Shown here: positions 54,814 through 64,000 of the stretch, in pieces
Position numbering within the stretch: position 1 is the stretch's first letter
Layout of the letters: every line of letters begins with the position of its first letter
From: Lachnospiraceae bacterium
GTDB lineage: Bacteria > Bacillota > Clostridia > Lachnospirales > Lachnospiraceae
Direction of reading: 5' to 3'
Assembly: GCA_015056795.1 (NCBI GenBank)
Contig: SVFO01000014.1
Location: 1-64,000, forward strand
Length of the DNA stretch: 64,000 nt
Translations under genes and position numbers: made by a program
The notes under the pieces: model-generated
Databases searched by the model: none
Seen by the model: only the letters and a program-made list of their open reading frames with translations
Told to the model about the DNA's origin: nothing

Positions 54814-56412
54814 TTATTTTTTGAACAATGTGTTCAAAAGGCCACGCTTCAAAATCTGTCCGCCAGCGCTGATGAGCTGCGTCTCAATCTTTGCTTTTCT
54901 GCGCTCTGCGGCAGCATCCTTCTTTTTCTTCTTTGCTTCCTCTTCGCGCTCCTTCTTCTTTTTCGCTGCCTCTTCCTCTTTTTCCTTCTTCTTGCGGGCA
55001 GCCTCTTCTTCCTTCTCGCGCTTCTTTCTGGCCTCTTCCTCTTCCTTCGCCTTCTGCTTCTCCCACTCCTCGCGTTCCTTCTGAAGCTGTGCGCGCTCTG
55101 CCTCGAGCTTTGCTTCCTCCTCAGCCTTTTCCTTTTCCTTCGCAAGCATTTCATAAGCAGAATCATTGTCCACCATCTGATCATACTTGCTCATGCCGTC
55201 AGCGCGCATCATGGTGCGTCTTACGCTGTCGTCACAGGGTGCCATCAGGCTCTGCGGGCAAATGATCTTGGTGTATTGTACAATCGTAGGAATACCCTTC
55301 TCATCCAGGAAGGAGGTCAGCGCTTCGCCAACGCCGAGCTCCATGATGACCTCCTCCGTCTTGAAGGCGGGATTTGCGCGGAAGGAGGTTGCCGCAGCGC
55401 GAACGGCCTTCTGCTCTGCGGGAGTATAGGCACGGAGTGCATGCTGTACCCTATTGGAGAGCTGAGCCAAAACGGAATCAGGAATGTCGCTGGGGCTCTG
55501 GGTTACGAAGTAGATGCCCACGCCCTTGGAGCGAATCAGCTTCACCAGCTGCTCAATCTTTTGTACCAAGACCTTCGGTGCATCCGTAAATAGCATGTGC
55601 GCCTCATCAAAGAAAAATACAAGCTTCGGCTTCTCCGCATCTCCTGCCTCGGGAAGTCTCTCAAACAGCTCTGCCATCAGCCAAAGCATAAAGCTTGCAT
55701 AGAGCTTGGGATTATGAACCAGCTTCACGCAGTCCAGCATGTTGATCATGCCCTTGCCATACATGTCGGTTCTGATCCAATCAAAGATGTCCAGGTCTGG
55801 TTCGCCAAAGAACAGGTCACCTCCCTGCGTCTCCAAAGGCAGGATGGCACGAATGATGCCGCCGATGGACTGTGCGGAAATATTTCCATAGGTCGTCAGG
55901 AACTCCTCGCGATGCTCGCTCAAATAGTTTAAGAGTGCCTTCAAATCCTTCAAATCGATCAAAAGCAGACCATTGTCATCTGCAATCTTAAAGGCAATGT
56001 TTAATACGCCCTCCTGCGCCTCGGAAAGGCCCAACAGACGGCTTAAAAGGTCAGGACCCATGTCAGAGATCGTTACGCGGATCGGATGACCGTTTTCCCC
56101 GTAAACATCCCAGAAGCAGGTGGAATAGGGCTTGTACTGAAACTGCCCGCGAATGCCAAACTTATCAATTCGCTTTTCCATGCCCTCATTCTGCGCACCA
56201 GCCATCGCCATGCCGGAAACGTCACCCTTGACGTCACAAAGGAACACGGGAACACCTGCGTCGGCAAAGGACTCAGCCATTACCTTCATCGTGATCGTCT
56301 TACCAGTTCCGCTCGCACCTGCAATCAGGCCATGCCTGTTACACATATTTAAGGGCAGATAAACACGCTCACCATTCGCAAGTCCCATATAAATCTTTCC
56401 ATCTGAAAACAT
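54814..56412 (-). CDS. DUF853/YjgR-type HerA-like ATPase with long charged helix
   Basis: HGLIAGASGTGKTITMKVMAESFADAGVPVFLCDVKGD; C-terminal E/K/R-rich repeat. Confidence 0.88.
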   Translation of the reverse strand: MFSDGKIYMGLANGERVYLPLNMCNRHGLIAGASGTGKTITMKVMAESFADAGVPVFLCDVKGDVSGMAMAGAQNEGMEKRIDKFGIRGQFQYKPYSTCFWDVYGENGHPIRVTISDMGPDLLSRLLGLSEAQEGVLNIAFKIADDNGLLLIDLKDLKALLNYLSEHREEFLTTYGNISAQSIGGIIRAILPLETQGGDLFFGEPDLDIFDWIRTDMYGKGMINMLDCVKLVHNPKLYASFMLWLMAELFERLPEAGDAEKPKLVFFFDEAHMLFTDAPKVLVQKIEQLVKLIRSKGVGIYFVTQSPSDIPDSVLAQLSNRVQHALRAYTPAEQKAVRAAATSFRANPAFKTEEVIMELGVGEALTSFLDEKGIPTIVQYTKIICPQSLMAPCDDSVRRTMMRADGMSKYDQMVDNDSAYEMLAKEKEKAEEEAKLEAERAQLQKEREEWEKQKAKEEEEARKKREKEEEAARKKKEKEEEAAKKKKEREEEAKKKKKDAAAERRKAKIETQLISAGGQILKRGLLNTLFKK

Positions 56413-56571
56413 AATCCAAACCCTCCAATCTTCCATGTTCGAAGAAAAAACCACTAACTTATATTGTATCAGAAAACTGCGATTCTGTCACCTTTTTTAT
56501 GCTCTTTCCACTCGCTTTTGCGCAAAGAAAATGCCCCGCATAAGCGAGGCATTTTGTAACCACTATGGGAA

Positions 56572-57639
56572 TTAGTACTGCTTTGCTTCCTCTTCGCCGC
56601 GAAGCACGCGAAGACCGCCCTGTGCAAGTGCCAGAAGCTCATCCTCACCAGGATATACGGTGAAGGGTGCGATAAATCCACATCTCTCCTGAATGGCTGC
56701 GCAAACGTCAGCACCGTATGCGATACCACCAGTCAGAATGATCTGATCAACCTTGCCGTACAGAACTGCTGCCATGGAGCCGATGTTCTTGGAAACCTGA
56801 TACAGGAAGGCTTCCTTCGCTGCCTTTGCTGCCTCATCACCAGCATTTGCACGCTTGGTAACCTCACGCATGTCGTTGGTTCCAAGGTAAGCATTGAAGC
56901 CGCCCTTACCAACGATTTTGCTGTATACTTCCTTCTCAGTATACTTACCAGAGAAGCACATCTTAATCAGTGCACCACTGGGAACTGCACCTGCTCTCTC
57001 AGGAGAGAATGCGCCGTCGCCGTCCAGTGCGTTAAACACGTCAACAACCTTGCCATTTAAGTGTGCGCCAACGGATACGCCGCCGCCCATGTGAACAACG
57101 ATCAGACGAAGGCTGTCATAAGGCTTACCGATTTCCTTTGCATATCTCTTTGCAACTGCCTTCTGATTCAGCGCATGGAACACGCTGGTACGAGGAAGCT
57201 CAGGAACGCCAGAGAAACGTGCAACGGGTGCCAGCTCATCTACTACCACGGGATCTACGATGAAGGAAGGAATTCCAAGGGAATCACCGATCTCTCTCGC
57301 AAGGATACCGCCAAGGTTCGATGCATGCTGACCCTGCTTACCAATCACCAGATCATGAAGCAGATCATCCGTTACGGCATAGGTACCGCCAGGGATGGGC
57401 TTTAACATACCGCCGCGGCCAACTACCATGCCAAGGCTCTTCATGTCAAAATTCTTACTTGCCAACAGATCGGTAATGATCTTCTTTCTAAAATCCTTCT
57501 GATCTACGATCGTTGCGAACTGAGAAATCTCCTCCGTCGAATGACGAAGCGTCTCCTCAAACAACAGGTTTTCGTCCTCAAACACGCCGATCTTCGTGGA
57601 CGTAGAACCCGGATTGATAATCAAACTCTTGATACCCAT
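56572..57639 (-). CDS. buk: Butyrate kinase
   Basis: [40 protein letters not shown]; acetate-kinase fold motifs. Confidence 0.95.
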   Translation of the reverse strand: MGIKSLIINPGSTSTKIGVFEDENLLFEETLRHSTEEISQFATIVDQKDFRKKIITDLLASKNFDMKSLGMVVGRGGMLKPIPGGTYAVTDDLLHDLVIGKQGQHASNLGGILAREIGDSLGIPSFIVDPVVVDELAPVARFSGVPELPRTSVFHALNQKAVAKRYAKEIGKPYDSLRLIVVHMGGGVSVGAHLNGKVVDVFNALDGDGAFSPERAGAVPSGALIKMCFSGKYTEKEVYSKIVGKGGFNAYLGTNDMREVTKRANAGDEAAKAAKEAFLYQVSKNIGSMAAVLYGKVDQIILTGGIAYGADVCAAIQERCGFIAPFTVYPGEDELLALAQGGLRVLRGEEEAKQY

Positions 57640-57679
57640 GTTTATATTTCCTCCTAACTATTTTGTTAACTGAATGGCT

Positions 57680-57871
57680 GCGCCTTCCGATGAGATCCTC
57701 TGGGAACGGCTCGGACTGCACTAAGCTCATCGATCGTCCTCATAGATTGGTTGATTTCTGCGGAACTCGGAGCTTCGCTCCTCAAACAGTCCTCGAAATC
57801 AACCATTCGGCCAATCGATTTGCTAAGTGCTGCCGGCTAATTGTTCCCAGAGGATCCCATTCGGCAGGCGC
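57680..57871. repeat. 192-bp long inverted repeat inside the ptb-buk intergenic region
   Basis: GCGCCTTCCGATGAGATCCTCTGGGAAC (57680-57707) pairs with GTTCCCAGAGGATCCCATTCGGCAGGCGC (57843-57871); central GGAGC-ttc-GCTCC. Confidence 0.88.
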
Positions 57872-57959
57872 TTATCACCGACTGTCCATCATAAATATTG
57901 AGTTATCCTTTACTCATCGAATGTTGTAAACAAATAACATTATTGCAATCTATCATGAT

Positions 57960-58877
57960 TTACTTATTTAATTCGTGTGCTACAACTGCTGCAAGGGCAA
58001 TGGAGTTTACCTTGGTCTCGAAGGTATCGGAACGGCTGGTCAGGATTACGGGAACCTTGGTTCCAGTCAGGATGCATCCGTTCTTTACGCCAGGTACGGT
58101 ATGAACCAGTGCCTTGTAAACAAGGTTGCCTGCATGAATGTCAGGGAAGAGCAGGATGTCTGCATCACCCTGGATCTTGCGGTTCGTAGCACCCTTGTGC
58201 TTTGCAGCCTCAGGATCGATGGCAAGGTCGAGGGACAGAGGTCCGTCAACGATGCAATCCTTGATTTCGCCGTTTTCGCACATCTCGGTGAGCTGCTGTG
58301 CCTCAACGGTTGCAGGCATCTTAGGATTTACAACCTCAACTGCTGCCAAAGGAGCAACCTTGGGATTCTCGATGCCGCATGCCTTACATACGGGAACGGT
58401 ATTCTTAATGATGTTTGCCTTGTCCTCCAGCGTGGGATAGGTCATGAATGCCACGTCGGTCAGGAACAACAGCTTATCTAACATAGGAATGTCAAACACT
58501 GCAACATGGGAAAGAGGTCCACCGGTACGAAGGCCAACTTCCTTGTCAAGCACGCTCTTTAAGAAATTCTTGGTGTCGATCAGACCCTTCATGTACATGT
58601 CAACCTTGCCATCATGTGCAAGCTTAACAGCTACCAGGGAGGCCTGAATCATGTCCGGCTCGTTGATAATTTCGAAATCATCAATCTTTACGTGAATTTC
58701 AGCTGCGATCTCCTTGATCTTTGCTTCATCGCCTACCAATACTGCATCAGCAATGCCGCGATCCTTTGCCGCGCGGACTGCCTCAAGAACTGCGCTATCC
58801 TGTGCTACGGAAACGGCAACCTTCTTCATGCCGCACTCCTTCACCTTTGCTACAATGTCATCAAAACCTTTCTTCAT
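57960..58877 (-). CDS. ptb: Phosphate butyryltransferase
   Basis: AAKDRGIADAVLVGDEAKIKEIA; upstream of buk; GVKNGCILTGTKVPVILTSRSDT. Confidence 0.93.
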   Translation of the reverse strand: MKKGFDDIVAKVKECGMKKVAVSVAQDSAVLEAVRAAKDRGIADAVLVGDEAKIKEIAAEIHVKIDDFEIINEPDMIQASLVAVKLAHDGKVDMYMKGLIDTKNFLKSVLDKEVGLRTGGPLSHVAVFDIPMLDKLLFLTDVAFMTYPTLEDKANIIKNTVPVCKACGIENPKVAPLAAVEVVNPKMPATVEAQQLTEMCENGEIKDCIVDGPLSLDLAIDPEAAKHKGATNRKIQGDADILLFPDIHAGNLVYKALVHTVPGVKNGCILTGTKVPVILTSRSDTFETKVNSIALAAVVAHELNK

Positions 58878-59007
58878 TTCTCTTGTTCCTTTCACGTTCT
58901 TCTTTTATTCGTCTGCCGCCACTCTAGCGGCACGCTATTTAAAATCATAACATTCCCCGTCAGAAAAGTCAACATTCACGGGCAGATATTGACATCTGGC
59001 AAGTTTC

Positions 59008-59652
59008 TCACTCCAAACATGTCGTCAGCTGATCCAGTCGGTCCACGGCTTTGTACAGATATTTCCGATCTTCCTCGCTCGGTGGTGTCTGATCGGGAAC
59101 CATGACCACCCGAAGTCCTGCACGGTATGCTGCAAGAATTCCGTTCGGCGCATCCTCCACTGCCATGCAATCCTTGGGATCTAACCCCAGCTGTTCACAG
59201 GCATAGAGATAAATGTCAGGCGAGGGCTTTCCCTCCTTCACCTGTGTCGCGCTGATGAGCTTGCTAAAATATGGGCGAATTCCCGTGAGATTCAAATACT
59301 TCTCCGTTCTCTCCAAGGGCGATGCCGTAGCAACGGCGGCCGGAATTCCCCGCCGCCGCAGCTCTTCCAATATTTCCACCGCTCCCGGTTTTAACTGGAT
59401 GCCTTCTTGACCAAGGCACTCCTCCATCATTTCCGTTCTGCGGGCACGAATGGCATAGTAATCTAAGTCATCTCCAAACCATTCCTTTAATCTTGCCGGT
59501 GCAAAAGGACGCCCCAAGCTCCTCATGGAAAGCACCTGTTCGTCCGTCAAATGATAACCAAACTCCGCCATGGCAATGGGCCAGAACCTTCGGTAATACT
59601 TTTCCGTGTCTACCAGCGTCCCGTCCATGTCAAATAAAACTGCTTTTATCAT
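59008..59652 (-). CDS. HAD family hydrolase (beta-phosphoglucomutase-like)
   Basis: AVLFDMDGTLVDTEKYY; VKEGKPSPDIYLYACEQLGLDPKDCMAVEDAPNGI. Confidence 0.93.
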   Translation of the reverse strand: MIKAVLFDMDGTLVDTEKYYRRFWPIAMAEFGYHLTDEQVLSMRSLGRPFAPARLKEWFGDDLDYYAIRARRTEMMEECLGQEGIQLKPGAVEILEELRRRGIPAAVATASPLERTEKYLNLTGIRPYFSKLISATQVKEGKPSPDIYLYACEQLGLDPKDCMAVEDAPNGILAAYRAGLRVVMVPDQTPPSEEDRKYLYKAVDRLDQLTTCLE

Positions 59653-59694
59653 TTCACTCTTCTCCTGTCTGTCTTAAAGAGAAAGCCTTCCATC

Positions 59695-61161
59695 CTATAA
59701 GCGCTTTTCAATCTCTTCAATCAAAATCTTCAATGCCTTGATTCGCGCGTATTTTTTGTCATTGGATTCGAGGACGTACCAAGGTGCCGTCGTGGTGTTG
59801 GTCTTCTGGAGCATCTCATTGATGGCCTCCTCATATTGGTCCCACTTCTCACGGTTTCTCCAATCCTCGTCCGTAATCTTCCACTGCTTCTCAGGCGTAT
59901 TCTGACGATCCGTAAAGCGTGCCAGCTGCGTGTCCTTGTCGATCTGTACCCAGAACTTGATGACAATGGCACCCCAGTCCGTCAGCTCCTTCTCGAATTC
60001 GTTAATTTCATTATAGGCACGCTGCCAATCGTTCTCTGAGCAAAAGCCCTCCAGACGCTCTACCATGACACGGCCATACCAAGTGCGGTCAAAGATTGCA
60101 ACATGTCCCGAGCGGGGAAGCCTCGTCCAGAATCTCCAGAGATAATGTCTCGCCTTCTCGTGAGGCTCAGGACTCGCAATGGGATGTACCTCAAAGCCTC
60201 TGGGATCCAGGGCGCCCGTGATGCGCTTAATGTTACCGCCCTTTCCTGCCGCATCCCAGCCCTCATAGGCGATGATCACGGGAATGCGCTTGCGATACAG
60301 TTCATTATGCAGCTTCGAGAGCTTCTTCTGAAGCTGATCCAGCTCCTTCTTGTAATCCTCCTCCGGAACCGTCTTTTTCAACGAAATTTCTGAGAGCTTT
60401 TTCGTCTTGCGAAGCGGGAAGACATTTTGCAAAATCGGTACGGCCTGTGCCCCTCTTGAGAGCGCCATGTCAATGCCGTTCACCATAATTTCCAGCACCT
60501 GCAACTCCGCCCACTTTTTATTCTTTGCATCGATCACGTACCAGGGTGCCTGAGACTGATTTGTCTCACGTAAGTATTCTTCGAATGCGTCCATGCATTT
60601 CTCGTAATGCTTGTTCTGCCACTGATCCCAGTCGCTTACGCGCCACTTGGTGTTCTTGTCATCCAGGAGTCCTTCAATACGCTTTTTTTGCTCCTTCTCA
60701 TCAATGTGGAAGAAGAATTTCAGCACAAGATATCCATTGTCGGTCAGCTGACGTTCGAACTTCTTGATACTGTCCATGCGCTTTTGGTATTCCTCTTTCG
60801 ACAGCTTACCCTGAAGATATTCTCCGGTTACCTCATCCATCCAGCTGCCGTCCAGAAATTGGAACTTTCCAGCCTCTGGGATTTTCGCAAAATGGCGATA
60901 CAGGAAGGGCTTCCTTTGCTCGTCCTCGCTTTTTGCATGCATGGTTGCCGTCTTAAAAAACCTGGGATCAATGTTTCTGATCACCTTTCCGAGAACGCTG
61001 CCCTTTCCGGCCGCACCCCAACCTTCAAAAATCACAAGCACAGGAAGCTTATGATCCCTGATCTCCATTTGCTTTGCAAAAAGCTTTGCACGAAATTCTT
61101 CCAGGCGTTGTTCCACTTCTTCATCTGATGGTCTCTCTGATCTCTGATAGTCTTTTAACAT
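59695..61161 (-). CDS. pap: Two-domain PPK2-type polyphosphate:AMP phosphotransferase
   Basis: Duplicated PPK2 core: VIFEGWGAAGKGSVLGK and IAYEGWDAAGKGGNIKR. Confidence 0.92.
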   Translation of the reverse strand: MLKDYQRSERPSDEEVEQRLEEFRAKLFAKQMEIRDHKLPVLVIFEGWGAAGKGSVLGKVIRNIDPRFFKTATMHAKSEDEQRKPFLYRHFAKIPEAGKFQFLDGSWMDEVTGEYLQGKLSKEEYQKRMDSIKKFERQLTDNGYLVLKFFFHIDEKEQKKRIEGLLDDKNTKWRVSDWDQWQNKHYEKCMDAFEEYLRETNQSQAPWYVIDAKNKKWAELQVLEIMVNGIDMALSRGAQAVPILQNVFPLRKTKKLSEISLKKTVPEEDYKKELDQLQKKLSKLHNELYRKRIPVIIAYEGWDAAGKGGNIKRITGALDPRGFEVHPIASPEPHEKARHYLWRFWTRLPRSGHVAIFDRTWYGRVMVERLEGFCSENDWQRAYNEINEFEKELTDWGAIVIKFWVQIDKDTQLARFTDRQNTPEKQWKITDEDWRNREKWDQYEEAINEMLQKTNTTTAPWYVLESNDKKYARIKALKILIEEIEKRL

Positions 61162-61427
61162 GGCTTATCCTCCTTTTTTGGCTCTTTTTCCGTCTCCTGT
61201 TTTTCCGTCTCCTGTTTTTCCGTCTCCCGTTTTTCCGACTCCCGTTTTTCTGTTTCTTTCTTGATTTCGTTATTCAAAACTAGGAGGGAAAATGCAATCA
61301 CGATCACGCCCGCGATCGCCAGACAAATGATCGCTATGCGAACGAGTTCTCCTCCACCTGAAAATGCATCTAATGCTAAAACAACCATAGTATCCTCCCA
61401 TTCTCTCATGTTTATGATCTCTAACAA
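61155..61427 (-). CDS. Small single-TM protein with charged ETEKQ repeats
   Basis: TM IAIICLAIAGVIVIAFSLLVL; overlaps the pap start. Confidence 0.7.
   Translation of the reverse strand: MLEIINMREWEDTMVVLALDAFSGGGELVRIAIICLAIAGVIVIAFSLLVLNNEIKKETEKRESEKRETEKQETEKQETEKEPKKEDKPC
61187..61261. repeat. 15-bp in-frame tandem repeats (~5 units)
   Basis: tttttccgtctcctg repeated with minor variants. Confidence 0.85.
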
Positions 61428-61438
61428 TGCGCCATTAT

Positions 61439-61813
61439 CTAGTAAAAGAGTTCAGCAATAAGACCAACAACCATGCTGACGTAATATTTGCAAGATACGT
61501 GAGCAAAAAACCCCGACATCCGCCAAGAATAATTATCCAGGACGAAGTAACTAATTCCGACAAAGCAAGCTAAAAATAAGGTTGTCTTAAGTATTTTTAA
61601 AGCAAACGTCAGCCTTACGTTGCATGACACATTCCCCACATAGAGAATCATCACATCTGGGATCTCAACGATCATGATAAACGGAACACACAAAAACAAG
61701 ACGAGTAATACAAGACCTGGCACTACGCGCCCCCCTTTTCTTGTTATTTTATCATAGTTCCAAGGAAACTGCAATTGCGCGGATCGCATAAATACCACAT
61801 AAAAAAACGCCAC
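61439..61813 (-). CDS. Hypothetical membrane protein
   Basis: Three or more hydrophobic segments. Confidence 0.5.
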   Translation of the reverse strand: MAFFYVVFMRSAQLQFPWNYDKITRKGGRVVPGLVLLVLFLCVPFIMIVEIPDVMILYVGNVSCNVRLTFALKILKTTLFLACFVGISYFVLDNYSWRMSGFFAHVSCKYYVSMVVGLIAELFY

Positions 61814-61846
61814 GTTGAAACCAGCGTAGCGTTCAAAATCCTAATC

Positions 61847-62350
61847 TTATTGCTTTTCCTCATATTGTACGTGAGGTGCGTATTTGATGATCACGTCGCG
61901 AAGTTTTTCCGCTTCCGCCTGCTTCATGGCCGGCATGCTGCCCCCGTACAGTTTCTGGGCTGCCTTTGTACCACCGATCACCTGCGCGGGCTTCACTGCT
62001 TTCTTGTCCGCATCCGTCATGTAAAGCACGTTCAGGCTCTGCGTTGCATCCCAGCGGATCCCGATATAACGAAGGTCGCTCAGGCGATATGCCGCAAACA
62101 CTGCGTTATACTTTTGAACGAGAAACTCGTCCTTTGTCAAGTAATAATGCATGGACTTTAAGAAGGTCCCTTCCTCCAAAATCTTATCTCCGTATGTCTG
62201 CTTGATCTTTTTTGCGCCGCCATTGCCGGCATTCTTAACGGCCGTCATGGAGAGCCAGATGATTCCTCCAAAAATTACGATCAAAGTAATAATGCCGACC
62301 ACGGGATTTCCTTTTCCAGAAGATAATGTCATTGTGACAAATTCGTTCAT
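61847..62350 (-). CDS. Hypothetical membrane-anchored protein
   Basis: N-terminal TM VVGIITLIVIFGGIIWLSM, conserved-looking soluble part. Confidence 0.65.
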   Translation of the reverse strand: MNEFVTMTLSSGKGNPVVGIITLIVIFGGIIWLSMTAVKNAGNGGAKKIKQTYGDKILEEGTFLKSMHYYLTKDEFLVQKYNAVFAAYRLSDLRYIGIRWDATQSLNVLYMTDADKKAVKPAQVIGGTKAAQKLYGGSMPAMKQAEAEKLRDVIIKYAPHVQYEEKQ

Positions 62351-62535
62351 TTGATTCCCTCCTCATCCTTTGTTTTAGAACACTTTAGTTCCATAAATCG
62401 TTTTAAAAAGCATATCTCATTTCTCCCCAAATGTCAACCGCAAGACGAAGTCCTCCGTCTCCCTGCCGTCCTTGTCTTTGCTGGAAAAAAATGTTATAAT
62501 AGGACAAAATTTTTTTATTTTCATGAGGTATTGTT

Positions 62536-63099
62536 ATGTCTGATTTTATGAAAAAAGCGATTAAAACCACCTTTCTCGAGCTGTTGGAACAAAAGCCCCT
62601 GAGCCAGATTACCGTAAAGATGATCGTGGAGGAATGCGGCATCAACCGAAATTCCTTTTATTATCATTATCAGGATCTTCCTACCCTGATCGAGGAAATC
62701 TTTCAGGAAGAAGCCGACGCCATCATTGAAAGTCACCCTTCCATCGACTCCATTGAAGCCGCCCTGAAGGCCACCGCAGATTTTGCTTCGAAGCAGCGCC
62801 GCGCCATCCTTCACGTGTACAATTCCGTCAACCGTGACATTTTTGAAAAATATCTTTGGAAGGTATGTGATCACGTTGTAGACAAGTACGGCGATGCCGT
62901 CATGGCGGGGCGCAGCATCTCCGCAGAGGACAGGGATCTCATCGGGCGCTTCTACAAATGCGAGTGTTTTGGTCTAATCACCTTATGGCTCAATGAAAAT
63001 ATGTCCAGAGACGTGGGCAAAGACATTGAGCGCTTCTGTCAACTCCACCGCGGTATGGTGGAAGAAATGATTGAACGTTGCGCCCCGAGACTTTCTTAA
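62536..63099 (+). CDS. TetR/AcrR family regulator
   Basis: AIKTTFLELLEQKPLSQITVKMIVEECGINRNSFYYHYQDLPTLIEEIF. Confidence 0.92.
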   Translation: MSDFMKKAIKTTFLELLEQKPLSQITVKMIVEECGINRNSFYYHYQDLPTLIEEIFQEEADAIIESHPSIDSIEAALKATADFASKQRRAILHVYNSVNRDIFEKYLWKVCDHVVDKYGDAVMAGRSISAEDRDLIGRFYKCECFGLITLWLNENMSRDVGKDIERFCQLHRGMVEEMIERCAPRLS

Positions 63100-63147
63100 A
63101 CCCTACCTTAAGACATTGCTCATGCACTCGTTTTAGACAATTTACCC

Positions 63148-63182
63148 TCCCGTGCCTAAATTTTGGGCACGGGATTTTTTTT
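63148..63182 (+). terminator. Rho-independent terminator after TetR
   Basis: TCCCGTGCCtaaattttGGGCACGGGATTTTTTTT. Confidence 0.9.
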
Positions 63183-63229
63183 GCCCGTTTCCTTTTCTGT
63201 TTTTTCGCGATATCTTATGAATCAAGGAG

Positions 63230-63832
63230 GTGGCAATTATGAAAATGCGTTCCATTCTGCCAATGAAAATTGCAAAAAGCGGTTATGTCATCATGTCCCT
63301 TGCGTTTTGTCTGATCGGTATTTTGTTTATGACAAGGCCCCAGGCCTCCGCAGTCCTGATCGGAAGGGCCCTTGGGATTGTGATGATTGTCTTCGGCGTC
63401 ATCAAACTGATTGGTTACTTTTCAAAGGATCTGTTTCGGCTGGCCTTTCAATATGACCTGGAGATCGGCATCTTACTTCTGCTACTCGGCGTCATCGCCG
63501 TAACGGAGACCATCGACGTTATGAACTTTATCTTCATCGCCGTTGGCGTGGTCATCATGGTCGATGCCCTGTTTAAGACAAGGATCGCCTTTGATTCCAA
63601 AGCCTTCGGGATCGGTACTTGGTGGACCATCCTGGTGCTGGCGGTCATGACAGGCCTCATTGGACTGGTACTTGTCTTTCGCCCCTGGGAAAGCGCTTCG
63701 CTTCTCACCATACTGCTTGGCGTTGCTTTATTTGCGGAAGGTATCCTGAACCTTTGCGTGGCCGTCTGTACGGTCAAGATCGTAAAGAATCAGTATCCTG
63801 ACGTCATTGATACAAGTTATAAGGAGGAATGA
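63230..63832 (+). CDS. HdeD/DUF308 family membrane protein
   Basis: Repeated TM pairs, IGRALGIVMIVFGVIKLIGY, SLLTILLGVALFAEGILNL. Confidence 0.8.
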   Translation: MAIMKMRSILPMKIAKSGYVIMSLAFCLIGILFMTRPQASAVLIGRALGIVMIVFGVIKLIGYFSKDLFRLAFQYDLEIGILLLLLGVIAVTETIDVMNFIFIAVGVVIMVDALFKTRIAFDSKAFGIGTWWTILVLAVMTGLIGLVLVFRPWESASLLTILLGVALFAEGILNLCVAVCTVKIVKNQYPDVIDTSYKEE

Positions 63833-63836
63833 TCTT

Positions 63837-64000
63837 ATGAAATTCGCAAACGCGGTGGTGAAGCACCGCATCCCCATTTTAATCATCACGTTACTTCTGA
63901 TGATTCCCGCAGGCCTGGGTTATGTCGGAACCAGAGTCAATTATGACATGCTGGACTATCTGCCAACAACCATGGACACGGTCACAGGTCAAAGGGAACT
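63837..64000 (+). CDS. MMPL/RND-type transporter, 5' end only
   Basis: MKFANAVVKHRIPILIITLLLMIPAGLGYVGTRVNYDMLDYLP; runs off the window. Confidence 0.75.
   Translation, partial: MKFANAVVKHRIPILIITLLLMIPAGLGYVGTRVNYDMLDYLPTTMDTVTGQRE

Overview
64 kb of a Clostridia chromosome; the ptb-buk genes, YtrA-type GntR and repeat style suggest a Lachnospiraceae-like host (inference). All calls come from reading the sequence and the supplied ORF track; no searches were run. Main blocks: (i) 1-800, dense repeats, including a 7-unit ~52-bp array of hairpins with compensatory stem changes; (ii) 0.8-5.2 kb, methyltransferase/NUDIX/Dabb/YbaK genes on the minus strand; (iii) 5.3-5.5 kb, 57-bp tandem repeats; (iv) 5.6-10.8 kb, ABC-2 exporter, CPBP protease, GntR and small membrane proteins; (v) 10.8-15.1 kb, Rph-like PEP-dikinase, TetR and MFS; (vi) 16.0-21.5 kb, a BlaI/BlaR1-type pair whose sensor is a 1671-aa M56 protease with a very large DxDxDG-repeat C-terminal region in place of a beta-lactam sensor; (vii) 22.3-38.9 kb, a GC-rich L-rhamnoside utilisation island (GH78, GH2, GH43, GPH transporter, RhaB, RhaD, FucI/AraA-like isomerase, AraC) flanked by near-identical direct repeats, with an AAA/DUF4143 ATPase present in one flank and missing from the other; (viii) 40.6-64 kb, pectinacetylesterase-like protein, rplM-rpsI, LRR and CapA proteins, tex, prfB, secA, HerA-like ATPase, ptb-buk, PPK2-type Pap, regulators and the start of an MMPL gene. 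The best leads are the giant BlaR1-like sensor with its two-operator promoter, the covarying hairpin array, the long inverted repeats (notably inside ptb-buk), and the repeat-flanked island.
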